Part shown: one piece after another, positions 10,701-20,786 of the stretch
Position numbering within the stretch: position 1 is the stretch's first letter
Layout: the number at the start of each line of letters is the position of its first letter
Origin: Microglena sp. YARC
Lineage: Eukaryota > Chlorophyta > Chlorophyceae > Chlamydomonadales > Chlamydomonadaceae
Direction: 5' to 3'
NCBI GenBank assembly: GCA_022414725.1
Contig: CM039466.1
Span: forward strand, 19,971,970-20,035,969
DNA: 64,000 bases
Notes under the pieces: model-generated
The model's input: only the letters and a program-made list of their open reading frames with translations
What the model was told of the DNA's origin: nothing
Databases searched by the model: none
Made by a program: the position numbers and the translations under genes

Positions 10701-13636
10701 ACGATGCTCCCAACTTGGCCTCCTTTTTCTGGGTGGCGACACCTCAACTAACCTCAACCTCAACCAACCTCAATAAACGATGCTCCAACTTGGCTCCACA
10801 TTTCTGGGTGGCGACACCTCAACTAACCTCACCTCAACCAACCTCAATAAACGATGCTCCCAACTTGGCCTCCACTTTTCTGGGTGGCGGACACCTCACT
10901 AACCTCACCTCCACAACCTCAATAAACGATTGCTCCCAACTTGGCCTCCACTTTTCTGGGTGGCGACACCTCAACTAATCTCAACTAACCATGTTCCTTC
11001 AAACTTGGCCTTCATTTCCAGGGTGGCGTCACTCAACTAACCTCAACCAACCCTGCTCCCAACTTGGCCTTCACTTTCCAGGGTGGCGTCACCCACTCCA
11101 CTCAAGTGGCCTGCCTCGCTGATTTCGGCCTGGCTGCCTTTGTCCGAAAGGAGATCATACACCCCCCCAAGCCAAAGATGACCAAGGTGGCTAGCCACAT
11201 GAATATAACCGACTACGATATGGGTGCGGCCGCCATGATGGAGCGAATGGATCCGTGCAGCAGTGGGGGGGGAATCCAACGGAAGGCTACCGGACTCTTG
11301 GACGCGCTGGAGCAGAGCGTTCGGGGCGGTGCCAATTTCTTCAACCCCAGCACCAGAGGCGGAAGCCACTACAACGGCAGTATCAAGGGAGGCAACCTTT
11401 TCAGTGGTAGTCTGAGGGGAGGCAACAACTTCAACCCCAGTGGAAAAGGAGGCAACCACTTCAACCCCAGCGGAAAAGGGGGAAACAACTTCAACCCCAG
11501 TGCGAAAGGGGGAAACAACTACACTGGCAGCTTGAGGGGAGCCAACAATTTCCCCAACAACCACAACAACCCAAGCCAAAAGGGAGGGAACAGCTCGAAC
11601 CACAGTGCGGGAACTAGCGGCGGAGGAATTCACGGTGCTAGTGCCAAGGGTGGTCATGTCTTCTTCAATGCTGAGAATCTCCCCCTCCCCAAGGCTCTCC
11701 TTAGCGGGAAGACCGGGTCTCTGATGTACATGTCGCCAGAGATGTTTCGCAACGAGCGCAACTACACAGAGAAGGTATGCATTTATTTATTTATTATTTT
11801 ATGTATTTTTTATATATTTACTAGTAAAGTAGCCCGTTTGGCGTTGGCCACCCCTCTCTACTCCTCCCTCTCTTCCTCTCTCCTTCGCGCTCCCCCTCAA
11901 CTGTGTCCTCCTTCCTACCTCCTCTCTGTGTGTGCCCCCCCCGCGTCCCTCTTCCTTCTCCCCGTCCTCCCAATCTCTGAACTCACTTTCCTCCCCCCCT
12001 GCACCACGCATAAAACACGCATTCTCCCCTACTTGCCCCCCCTCCCCCCCGAAAGCTCGCGATGCCAACCCGCTGAGAAACCCAAACATGCGCAATCGCA
12101 CAGCTACATGCCCGAAGCTTGTTCCTTGTGCGCGTGCACCCAGGCAAGCCTTCACGATGTGGGGTTGACCAGACAAATCCTGGTAGCATGGGCTTCGCGT
12201 CTGGGCTGGTTGCCAGCTGCGCTCGGCTGTGGGTCAGCAGCAACGGGTAACAGTCGATGTTGGTCAGCGTGGTTACTTTCCTCGTCGTTCTGGCTGGAGG
12301 TCGCTTCGCACGCTGCCTGGCAGTGTTTGAGGCCCTCCTGGCGTCTAAAATGTGTTGCTGCTGCAGTATCATGGAGGCTTTAAGAAGCAAAAGGTTGTAG
12401 ATAGATGGGATGAGCGGTGCAAGCGCGAGAGCGCCCAGATGGGCGAAATGCCCATGACAATCTGAAGAAACTGCCTTCAAACCAAATGAAGGCGATGCAA
12501 TGGCATGGCGAAAGAGAGCATGCATGATATTAATGGTGGCAACGCTCGCAGGCTAAGAGACAAAACTGGCCTTTTGAAAATTCCGACCTAAACTGCTGAA
12601 GCCACGCCACCTCCAGTTGGTGATGACGGCGTAGTGAATAATACGAAGAAGGCGTGTAATTGTGTATATATATATAAATTCATGTATTTATTGATTGGGC
12701 ACTGTCCCCTCTGTGTTTTCTGCAGGTGGATGTGTTCGGCTTTGGGGTGTGCATGTACGAGCTGCTTCACAGGTACTGCATGTTCTTTGCAGCTCAAATC
12801 TATTGAATGAGCACTGTCCCCTCTGTCTCTCTGCAGGTGGATGTGTTCAGCTTTGGGGTGTGCATGTATGAGCTGCTTCACAGGTACTGCATGTTCTTTG
12901 CAGCTGATATCTACTGAATGAGCACTGTCCCTTCCGTTTCTCTGCAGGTGGATGTGTTCAGCTTTGAAGTGTGCATGGACAGGCTGCTACACAAGTATCG
13001 CCTCATGGCAGCTGGCATTTATTTGTTGAACGAGCACTGTCCCCCCTGTGCTGTCCTGCAGGTGGATGTGTTAGGGGTATGCATGTACGAGCTGCTTCAC
13101 AAGTATCGCCTCATGGCAGCTGATATTTGTTATCATTTTTTATTCTTATTTTTATTTTTTAATTATTGCTATTGAACAAGCACTGTTCCCTCTGTGCTGT
13201 CCTGCAGGTGGACGTGTTCAGCTTTGGGGTGTGTATGTACGAGCTGCTTCACAAGTATTGCATGTTCTTTGCAGCTGGTGTTTATTGAATGAGCACTGTC
13301 CCCTCTGTATTTTTCTTGCAGGTGGATGTGTTCAGCTTTGGGGTGTGCATGTACGAGCTGCTTCACAAGTATTGCATGTTCTTTGCCATCAGCCACGAGG
13401 GCACAGAGGAGGAGATTGAGCGGTACGCGCAGAACGTGAGCGAGGGATACCGCCCCCCTATCCACGAACTATTCCCCGCTGAGTTGAAGCTGCTGATGGC
13501 CGACTGCTGGGCGCAGGACCCTAAAGAACGACCGTGCATGAGCCTGGTGGCTGAAAGGTTGCGGGCTATCCAGGATGAAGGGGCGCTTGATGGAATGGGA
13601 GGAGGCGGCAACTCTGGCTGCTGTGTCGTGTGCTAG
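5296..13636 (+). CDS. TKL/RAF-like protein kinase with long activation-segment insert
   Basis: Exons: 5296-5530, 5807-5940, 9247-9540, 11082-11774, 13322-13636. Kinase signatures in order: glycine loop KLGEGAFATVEKC across the exon 1/2 junction, VAVKKLK (ATP-binding Lys) in exon 2, VIHRDLKLENILL catalytic loop in exon 3, ADFGLA and SLMYMSPEMF in exon 4, and DVFSFGVCMYELLHK plus the C-lobe to ERPCMSLVAERLRAIQ in exon 5. The protein is about 555 residues. The start is the first in-frame ATG (MTAPHVLAAIDS). Exon order and phases work except inside exon 3, where the frame shifts between about 9366 and 9540. Between DFG and SPE there are about 200 residues (usually 20-35), mostly KGGNNFNPS-type repeats. 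The C terminus is GCCVVC, a possible lipidation site. Substrate and pathway are unknown. The family call is from motif style (TKL), not a search. Confidence 0.85.
6330..6530. mobile_element. MITE-like element family B, copy 1 (with 10-bp flanking duplication)
   Basis: Imperfect terminal inverted repeats: the left end has TTTTTCTTTTCAGCTACAAG, the right end AGCCGAAAAGAAAAA in inverted sense. The sequence ACTTTTACCA flanks it at 6320-6329 and 6531-6540, consistent with a target-site duplication. Related copies lie at 19997-20193 and 20588-20786, with fragments near 6066-6092 and 45711-45850. Non-autonomous; superfamily unassigned. Confidence 0.6.
6602..6712. repeat. AT-palindrome repeat family C, copy 1
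   Basis: Starts with a GGGATCGGCTTATCATATG-like end and is full of CATATGAT/ATATCAT palindromes, with an inner GACCAAAGGCGAGTAT. Related copies are at 49923-50052 and 51527-51702, where inverted GGCAATATGATATCAT ends are clearer. Probably a short inverted-repeat transposon. Confidence 0.55.
6716..7725. repeat. GT-rich minisatellite
   Basis: Tandem units built from GTGTGTATGAGGGGTTTGCG and GTGTGGTGTG runs, ending in an 18-20 base G run. The long Cys-Val or His-Thr open frames here, on both strands, are by-products of the dinucleotide bias. Confidence 0.9.
7790..9235. repeat. Satellite of diverged units with CACTCATGAACTGATATGTC core
   Basis: Repeats alternate phrases such as CACTCATGAACTGATATGTC, GATTGGCTGTCCCACTCA and CAGCATTGAGCTCCTGACCC. 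A short inner array (7870-8105) repeats about every 19-20 bp; the rest is organised in units of about 90-100 bp. It ends directly before kinase exon 3. Confidence 0.85.
9247..9540 (+). CDS. Kinase exon 3 (catalytic loop) with two apparent homopolymer indels
   Basis: The exon opens in frame as VRLLRKLDHPNIMRYVGIGY and reads to FLACEMMQG. After a G run near 9366-9371 the frame moves by +1. The catalytic part (KWCINIADALAYLHS, then VIHRDLKLENILL) is in the new frame, while the original frame hits TGA at 9463-9465. At the end the exon has CTGAG|GTAAG, whereas the two clearest downstream copies have CTGAAG|GTAAG. Two missing Gs and one missing A would restore one frame; the net length is a multiple of three. 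Either assembly errors in homopolymers or a real disruption. Confidence 0.7.
9600..10168 (+). repeat. Five decayed copies of the catalytic-loop exon end with splice donor
   Basis: After exon 3 there are five tandem partial copies, near 9625, 9733, 9868, 10017 and 10130. Each starts with a GTAGCAG|GTCATCC-like acceptor, encodes pieces of VIHRDLKLEN, and most end in a GTAAG donor. G runs of up to about 25 separate them. The first copies keep LKLENILLK; the last two are truncated after DLKL. Confidence 0.85.
10395..11081 (+). repeat. About ten acceptor-type copies of the exon 4 start (76-bp unit)
   Basis: A tandem array with unit ACCTCAACCAACCTCAATAA, then ACGATGCTCCCAACTTGGCC, then a CTTTTCTGGGTGGCGACACC end. 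The end corresponds to the real junction TTTCCAG|GGTGGCGTCACCC at 11082. In most copies the AG has become TG (TTTTCTGGG), so the splice site is lost; the copies at about 10424 and 11020 retain CCAGGG. Confidence 0.85.
11082..11774 (+). CDS. Kinase exon 4: DFG, Gly/Asn-rich activation-segment insert, SPE motif
   Basis: 693 bases, phase 0 at both ends. It encodes ACLADFGLAAFVRKEI near the start and TGSLMYMSPEMFRNE near the end. Between them are about ten units of roughly ten residues with the form (K/R)GGNNFNPSG (about 11316-11690), preceded by a segment rich in Met and charged residues. The insert lies in the activation segment, where phosphorylation normally controls activity. Many Ser/Thr and Lys/Arg residues are present. 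Confidence 0.88.
11775..12725 (+). other. Kinase intron 4 with dispersed repeat family E
   Basis: After an A/T-rich start, 11815-12090 resembles 52190-52410 in BMS1 intron 2. The two share TATTTACTAGTA.GTAG, TTGGCC, pyrimidine-rich blocks and a CCCCTGCACCAC core with GATACCAA-like ends. The rest (12100-12700) shows no recognisable gene. Confidence 0.5.
12726..13321 (+). repeat. Five tandem copies of the exon 5 start, each with its own 3' splice site
   Basis: CTGCAG|GTGGATGTGTTC-type junctions occur at 12726, 12837, 12948, 13062 and 13208 before the real exon start at 13322. Each copy encodes DVFGFG/DVFSFG-like VCMYELLHKY sequence and runs into a stop or a mutated stretch within about 30 codons. 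Spacing is 111, 111, 114, 146 and 114 bp. Copies 1, 2 and 5 are still well conserved, so they could act as cryptic or mutually exclusive exons. Confidence 0.9.
13322..13636 (+). CDS. Kinase exon 5: C-lobe and CCVVC C terminus
   Basis: 315 bases, phase 0. It begins at VDVFSFGVCMYELLHK, then GTEEEIERYAQNVSEGYRPP, LKLLMADCWAQDPKERPC and RLRAIQDEG, and ends GGGNSGCCVVC then stop. The subdomain IX Asp (DVFSFG) and subdomain XI Arg (KERP) are present. The final CCVVC could be palmitoylated or prenylated (a CaaX-like C-V-V-C); this is inference. Confidence 0.92.
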   Translation: MDVFSFGVCMYELLHKYCMFFAISHEGTEEEIERYAQNVSEGYRPPIHELFPAELKLLMADCWAQDPKERPCMSLVAERLRAIQDEGALDGMGGGGNSGCCVVC

Positions 13637-13945
13637 GCACTCGAGTTTGCGGTATTAGGTGCTGGGCGCAGGACCCTAAAGAACGACCGTGCATGAGCCT
13701 GGTGGCTGAAAGGTTGCGGGCTATCCAGGATGAAGGGGCGCTTGATGGAATGGGAGGAGGCGGCAACTCTGGCTGCTGTGTCGTGTGCTAGGCACTTGAG
13801 TGTTCGGTATCAGGTGCTGGGCGCAGGACCCCAAAAGCCACCATGCATGTGCCTGGTGGTTCAAAGGTTGCGTGCTATCCAGGAAGGAGGGATGCTTGAT
13901 GGAATGGGAGGAGACGGCAAAGCTGGCTGCTGTGTCGTGTGCTAG
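13637..13945 (+). repeat. Two extra tandem copies of the kinase C-terminal coding segment
   Basis: The segment starting TGCTGGGCGCAGGACCC occurs at 13505 (real exon), 13660 and 13815, an exact 155-bp period. Copy 2 is nearly identical; copy 3 is diverged (CMCLVVQRLRAIQ). Both keep the ending GCCVVC and stop, and both are preceded by an AG (TATTAG|GTGCTGG and TATCAG|GTGCTGG), so they look like alternative last exons. Confidence 0.88.
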
Positions 13946-14004
13946 ACACTCGGGTGATACATACATCAATAGTTCACCTTATTAGGGCAAGTCCTATGCA
14001 AATT

Positions 14005-14165
14005 GGCAGAGAGTGTCCGCAACGGAATAAAGCGCACCAAAGCCAGTTAGTTACAAGCCCTTCGGCAGACCCGTTAGGCTTCGTCTCGGTCATCAGTCGG
14101 CCGGACGGACAAAGGGGTGAATCTGTGGGCTCCCGCCCCTCATGAGGGGGGACTCCGCCAAAAAA
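14005..14165. repeat. Dispersed repeat family D, copy 1
   Basis: Shares GCTTCGTCTCGGTCA, CATCAGTCGG(A/C)CGGACGGACAAA and GGGAGCTCCCGCCCC-like ends with 17466-17650, 43478-43695 (inverted) and, in part, 47697-47790. The 17466 and 43478 copies end in an AGCGTCGC..GCGACGCT palindrome. Probably a short non-autonomous transposon. Confidence 0.65.
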
Positions 14166-15059
14166 TGAAACATTGCTGAGCAGGAGTTGCAAGACAACAT
14201 GGTCTACGTGAAAGGAACGCTTGAAGTACAAATTGACTTTAACCTCCTAATTTGAATACCGCACACTGATGTGGCATGCTCAGATATAATATAGCACTCT
14301 TACCATGTATGATGCATGTCACACGCTGTTGCGACATATGCATACATCATATACTACTCTCCTCTTTACATCCTCTCTTCTACGCTTTACATACTCTCTT
14401 CTCCTCTTCACATATTTTCTTCTTGACTTAGTATACTCTCCTCTCCTCTACTTCCCACATATGATGCTTACCACACGCTGTTGCGACGTGTGTATATATC
14501 ATATACTACTCTCCTCTTTACATTCTTTCTTTTCTCTTTACACACTCTACTCTACTCACTTCCCTCGTATGACGCATTCCGCAAGCTGTTGCGACACATT
14601 AATACCTAATGTATGACCATTCTTATAGCATCAGTGGACCATGCAGCGCTTTAGAGAGTGCAGAGAGAGAAGGCAGAGCGAAGAGAGAGAAGGCAGAGCG
14701 CAGAGCAGCCTTATGCACAAGTCCCTTGCATGGGGCTTAGTGGGGCATCATGGCCCACTTGGGGCATCATGACCCAGCTTCCTTAGTCCTGGGTCAGAGA
14801 GCTTGGCCTCACCTCTGACAAAACTACTATTTCAGGTTTCATGTCAAATCACAAAAAAACGTCACATTTTATATTATCTGACAATTATATGACTTAGTAT
14901 CATCAGGCAGGTTCTCACGAGAGCACATACGAGCATCGCAATTAAAGAGAAGGAGCTAAGGTTTGGGTTTTTTTGGCAAAAAACTACAAGTAACGGACAA
15001 CATTGTTTTACGTGCGACAGCTTCTGGCCTCGGTTGATTTTCCGACTATTGACCCTAAT

Positions 15060-15670
15060 ATTTGGTCATGGCTTTGGCTATCAGTGTGCAGCCTCAGATA
15101 AGCTGGCTATCTATCTAGCTGGTAATCTGTCTAGCCCGCTATCTGTCTAGCTGGTTATCAGTGTGCAGCCTCAGATAAGCTGTCTAGCTGGCTATCTGTC
15201 TAGATGGTTATCAGTGTGCAGCCTCATATAAGCTGTCTAGCTGGCTATCTGTCTAGCTGGTTATCAGTGTGCGGCCTCAGATAAGCTGTCTAGCTGGCTA
15301 TCTGTCTACATGGTTATCTGTCTACCTGGCTATCTTTCTAGCTGGCTATCTGTCTAGCTGGTTATCAGTGTGCAGCCTCAGATAAGCTGTCTACCTGGCT
15401 ATCTGTCTAGCTGGTTATTAGTGTGCAGCCTCAGATAAGCTGTCTAGCTGGCTATCAGTGCGCAGCATCAGATAGGCTGTCTAGCTGGCAATCAGTGTGC
15501 AGCCTCAGATAGGCTGTCTAGCTGGCTATCAGTGTGCAGCATCAGATAGGCTGTCTAGCTGGCAATCAGTGTGCAGCTGGTTATCAGCGTGCAGCCTCAG
15601 AAATGCTGTCTGGCTAGATGTCTGTCTAGCTGGCTATCAGTGTGCAGCCTCAGATTAGCTGTCTGGATCA
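15060..15670. repeat. Tandem repeat, CTAGCTGGCTATCTGT / GTGTGCAGCCTCAGATAAGC units
   Basis: Irregular array of two short phrases, TATCTGTCTAGCTGG and TCAGTGTGCAGCCTCAGATA, about 15 repeats in variable order. No coding content. Confidence 0.85.
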
Positions 15671-15737
15671 ATACAGTTTGCAGGATTTGATTTTTGATAA
15701 CAGTGTTAGTCAATTAGCAGGTACCTGCATTGGGCTG

Positions 15738-16065
15738 CCAGCTAAGCAAGTGTGAGTGTGCAGGATGAATCAGTTTCATCGCTCGTGCCAGCTAAGCAAT
15801 TGTGAAGGATGAATCAGTTTCATCGCTCGTGCCAGCTAAGCAAGTGTGAAGGATGAATCAGTTTCATCGCTGGTGCCAGCTAAGCAAGTGTGAGTGTGAA
15901 GGACGAATCAGTTTCATCGCTCGTGCCAGCTAAGCAAGTGTGAGTGTGAAGGATGAATCCGTTTCATTGCTCGTGCCAGCTAAGCAAGTGTGAAGGATGA
16001 ACCAGTTTCATCGCTCGTGCCAGCTAAGCAAGTGTGAAGGATGGATCAGTTTCATCGCTCGTAGA
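15738..16065. repeat. Tandem repeat of about 46 bp, GCCAGCTAAGCAAGTGTGA unit
   Basis: About seven copies of GCCAGCTAAGCAAGTGTGA followed by AGGATGAATCAGTTTCATCG and CTCGT. Some copies carry an 8-bp GTGTGAGT expansion. Confidence 0.85.
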
Positions 16066-16544
16066 AAGTATAGTACAGAATGACAGATGGTTGTGTGAGT
16101 TTTTTGCCACCTTGTCATGTGCAAGGTCACCATAACCGTTTTTCATGGCTTAAGCTGTCTTGGATGCAGGTGTGTGTGTCACAGCGTCACCTACAAGCTC
16201 CCCAGGCGTGTTTTGTATGGCTTGGGCTATCTAGGATGAAGATGTGTGTACATTTTTCGGCCTGTGCACACGTCTAGCTGCAGGATGGTTTTCTGATTGG
16301 TTGTCTGTCTTGTGGGTAGATGGGGGCTGACTTCCCCTCACCCAAACTATTTGTCTTATTGTCGTGAATACTCCACGCCGCATTTATATAATCGTTTTGG
16401 GCGTGAGTGGACTCAAATTGGTGAGGGATGCTTCCTTTGCATTGCAATTATGTTTACCTCCCTCGATGTAGCAGAGGCCCCAATGTTACATCGGTCACGC
16501 CGGGGGAGGTGCTGCAATGCTAGGGGTCTGGCCGAGGCTTTTGT

Positions 16545-16680
16545 CCCACGCCACCTGCGCGTGGAGTCGCATTATTGGCCGGTCACCTCAGGTTGATGAG
16601 GGCGGTCAGGCCACGCCACCTGTGCATGAACCCGCGACATGGGCCGGTCACCTCAGGTTGATGAGGGCGGTCAGGTTTTT
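16545..16680 (-). repeat. Two units of repeat family J (inverted relative to 24.7-25.4 kb)
   Basis: GGTCACCTCAGGTTGATGAG and CCACGCCACCTGTGCATGAA are the reverse complement of the unit tandemly amplified at 24743-25390 within the BMS1 gene. Confidence 0.75.
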
Positions 16681-17465
16681 TGAGTTATATAGTGTGATGG
16701 CCGTCTAGCCAAGAATAATGTGTCTCTTCTGGTAACATGGATAGTGCCTTGGTTTAAGGAATCCTTTAGATTTTCAACGCTGGGGGGCAATGGATTTTCG
16801 ACACCAGGACAAAGGAGTTTTGAAACAATCCTGGTAACAAATTCTGGTAACAAATCTTAAAGACAATCCTGCTTACAAATCTTGGTAACCATGGTAACAA
16901 AACAGGTAATAAATCCTGATGATGAATTCAGGTAACAAAACGGTGTACTGTGTTGGTTGTGATATATTTCCATTTCCTAGCAGGAGGCTTGATCGCTTGG
17001 GCGTTGGTCGGACGGCCTGGCTTGACCTTCGCCTGGTCGTTATTCAGAACCATTGTGCTCCTCTCATCGCGTCGGGCCAGAGCTTTTGTATAGACGAATC
17101 ATAACAATAGCGCTCTTGGTACCCACCGTCCAACCCCCAAGCTTTTTTTCTTTTGAAATTTCAGTCCGTTTGAACCCGGCAACCTGTCAAGTGTGTCATC
17201 CCTGTGACCTGGTCCAGCTTTGGGGCTGAATGACCGATGCCTGAGCCAACAGCCTGCGAAGTGTGAAATTGAAATTGCAATTTTTGCTTCCGTGTAATAC
17301 CGTTACTCACAGGACGTTAAGTTACGAAGTTAAGGACACCATAGCGTAAGTGTGAAACATTATGGATTGTGCATGCCGATGCCTCAGCCATGCATCGGTC
17401 GCTCGGAAACACTACGTATCGTGCGTGACCGATGCTCCAGCAAAACATGAAAAGATAAGTTCTAT

Positions 17466-17650
17466 GCAGCGTCGCAAGCGACGCTACAATTTGCGGAGAG
17501 TGCTCGTGACGGAACGACAGGTGGCAACGGAAGTGAGTTATTTACGAGACCGTTGGCTGACGTGCCGGGCTTCGTCTCGGTCAGACCATCAGTCGGACGG
17601 ACGGACAAATGGGTAACCCTGGGAGCTCCCGCCCCCTTGAAGAAAAAAAG
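17466..17650. repeat. Dispersed repeat family D, copy 2
   Basis: Begins with the palindrome AGCGTCGCAAGCGACGCT, contains GACAGGTGGCAACGGAAG and GGCTTCGTCTCGGTCAGACC, and ends at GGGAGCTCCCGCCCCCTTGA. It matches the inverted copy at 43478-43695 along its whole length. Confidence 0.7.
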
Positions 17651-19451
17651 TGTTCGCACAGTGCACGGTACACGTCTACATTTTTCCTGTTTTTTGTTTT
17701 ACTGCCGAAGACGGCGTGCAGCCAAATTTCTGGATGGATCTATGTAACTAAGTTCAAGTTCAAGTTTGAGATGCTCCAGCCCAGGGGGCCCTTAGGAAGT
17801 TTTTTTCATATACCTATGTCGGAAGTTTTTGTAATCTGCCTCCCCCCCCCCCCCCCCCAAAAGGCCCATATCTCCTTTGTAAATTATAATTAGGGGGTCA
17901 AAGTAGGGTCTATAGTAATCCCCTCGACGAGCTCAGTCCATGTGTGGTCTTACATTTAGATTTGATCAAAGTTTGACAACATGGTCAAGTAAAACACCCT
18001 TTCCTAGTCCTGATTCTGAGCTGAGCTAGCTAGCTAGTGTTGGTGTTTGAGAATTTGAAGGTGGTGTTAAGCCTAAGTCGCATGCCTAAGTACCCTCCTT
18101 ATATTATACCCAAGAAGTATGGGGAGGTAAGATTGAGTTTCTGGTTTGACCCAACTTTCACACTTGGTGTACTTAAAACCTGTGGTGCCGTGGAGGTTTT
18201 CTCTCCAGCACTACCACGACAAATTTACTCATTCTAGGAAACAAGCGCGGATTCGGAATGCTCTCGTCCAACCAGTTTCGCGAGTATGCTTAACTTCGTT
18301 AGATTCCGTCTGGTGAGGAAGTGAGATATTTCCGAAACCGGCTCGACTTCTGTACGAGGATCTGCCAGCCTGGTAGGTGCCTCGACTTGGATCTTGAGGA
18401 TCACACCTCCATATTTACTCGTTGTCGGAAATAAGCGTGGCTTCGGAAAGATCTCGTCGAGCTTGTGTCAGAGCCTCAGAGGTCTGCTTAATTTTATTTT
18501 TTATTTTTTAATTGAAATATTGTTACAATGAGTAGAAGACAGTGAAAACAACTGACTTGGCTTGCTCGCTGTTCCAATCTTTATTCTGATACGATATTTT
18601 CTTTCAATGAATTATGCTCTCGTTGCATATCTCAATGGCTCTCATCAGCCTTGATTATGGCCAAAGAATATGGCCCAGAAATGTTTGCCCCCAATATTAT
18701 GATTCACCCTTCGTCCCACTCCATCACCTGGAATGGCCCTTCCTTTAACCAACCTCTTTCTTTCCCCATCTCAGGCCAATCTTCATCCCTATAAGCAAGT
18801 TTTTTACAGCTTTATAGCAACGCTTTCTTTAGTTGCTTTGGTACTCAGTAATCCTCGATAACACTACCCTATCAAGGGGTAGTTTTGTCGTCATACTGCT
18901 GAGTACCATCCCCTTGTACCTCTATCCTGGTAGCCCTCGACAAAACTGCTCTATCGGGCAGCTCGCCGATGTACTGCCAAGTACCACCTTAGAGTCCTGG
19001 TTTTAAGATACCTAGGCGGCCCTCGACTCCACTGCTATACTGGGCAGCTCGCCGATGTACTGCCAGTACCACCTTGTTTTCAGTTTCTATCGCTTTATTG
19101 TTACGTCCTCCCCTACGTTCTACGACTGGCAGCAGTAACTTCCTGCCAAGTCCTTTGACCCAGGCCAGCTAGGGCTACGTACCGGCACCGCCCGGCATTG
19201 CCCTAGTGCTATGCCCTCCCAAGTCCTGCCATCTGGTTTGCAGGACTGCTTAGCTTGCAGTCCTCGACGCCACTGCCCTATTAGGAGGCAGCGTCGCCGA
19301 TGTACTGCTAAGTACCGCCAGACTTTTCAGTTCAGTTCAGTTCAGTTCAGTTCAGTTCAGTGTGCTTAATTTTTATCAGAGACCGAGTCCTGAGGAAGTT
19401 TTGGCCTCTAACTGTTTTCACCAGAGGAAATTTCTGAAAGCCGTCGGTCGG

Positions 19452-19483
<32 letters not shown>

Positions 19484-19996
19484 ACACATTTTTCGTCTTT
19501 TTTCGATGGTTTCGGCGGCTTAGGACCCGTTTAGGCCCCGATTCCGACATGCGGTACACGAACAACTTCCTGAGGGCCCCCAGCTCCAGCCAACATTTAA
19601 GAATTCAAAAACATGAACGAGACCTCGGATGATGATGGCCAAATCCGCAAATTAATATTATAGCAATTCAGTGGATGATTTGCATTTGGGTTTTCGAAAC
19701 ACTTCGTAGTTCGTAGTATATACTTCGAATTTGAGAATTTGGCCTGGGATTATCGTAGTGAAATTATGGCCTGAGATAGTGAGAATCGAGAATTCTGATA
19801 ACTAAATTCTGGGAATTGTCGGAAATTTGGCCTGGAAAAGTGGAGTCACGAAATACGAAGTACGATACCCAAATCCAAGTCATCCCCTGAATGCCTACAA
19901 AGGCGTGCAAATTGCCATTAATCGTGCCCACAAAACCAATCAGCCAGATGTATATCTGTGCTTTGGGGCTGACACGCCCTTGTTGAACTTGGTTAC

Positions 19997-20193
19997 CTGG
20001 ATATTTTCTTTTCGGCTACTAGCAGGAGTAGCAGCTGCGTTTAGCCAGGGCTCCCTGGGCCAGTAATTGGCTAAGCCTAAAAAACTCAGCAGCGCTAGAA
20101 TGCCGATTCCGCTAGGTTGCTCTAAGTTTGGATGATATGACAGCCAGGTGAGCTGCCGAGAAACTGCTGCTTGTAGCCGGAAAGGAAAACAGT
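19997..20193. mobile_element. MITE-like family B, copy 2, nested in repeat family A
   Basis: TTTTCTTTTCGGCTACTAG lies on the left and GCTTGTAGCCGGAAAGGAAA on the right as imperfect inverted ends. The element splits a family A repeat between GAACTTGGTTAC and GTTACTTGGCTCCAGCC, with GTTAC repeated on both sides as a short target duplication. Confidence 0.6.
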
Positions 20194-20587
20194 GTTACTT
20201 GGCTCCAGCCAGCAATTTAGCTGCTCGCCGTCTTTGGCTGTAAAAATAAACACCCGGACGAAAATGCAATGAACTTCGTAGCAATTAGTTTCAGTTATCT
20301 AGTGTGTTTGTTCTGGCACGTGTCAACATTTGTGCAGGCGGGTGCAGGATACAAAACCTCGGAATTTCGAATCAGATGACCAGACTTTCTTCAAGACCAG
20401 TTATTAAGATGCGGACTTAATAAATACTCATGGCCTTAATAAATAAATAATACGCCTTATGACGAGGTATGAGGTTCAGGGGGCTAGCCCGTTTGCTTTC
20501 ACTGACGCCAATGTCATGGTGATATCTAGACTGGAAACAGTCTTCATTTAATAAATTGACTGATTATTTGGAGAACGCCAAGCAAAA

Positions 20588-20786
20588 CTTTTATTTTCTT
20601 TGCGGCTATGAGCAGCAGCTCCCAGGGCCAGCCACTGATTGTTGTCCCAAGATTCCAACACAAATGTAAAGCTGATTCTGTCAGCTCCCAGATAAAATAC
20701 GTTGCTTTGGGTTTGGCTGGGTAGAAAGGCAGGGGATCTGCCTAGCTGCTGCTGCTAAGCTGCTGCTCGTAGCCGAAAAGAAAAAC
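20588..20786. mobile_element. MITE-like family B, copy 3
   Basis: Left end ACTTTTATTTTCTTTGCGGC with GAGCAGCAGCT; right end CTGCTCGTAGCCGAAAAGAA, inverted. Similar size (about 200 bp) to the copies at 6330 and 19997. Confidence 0.6.

Noticed and set aside
12726..13321. Six copies of DVFSFG considered as six kinase genes
   Set aside because: Only exon starts are repeated, each truncated; one C-lobe and one set of N-lobe motifs exist.
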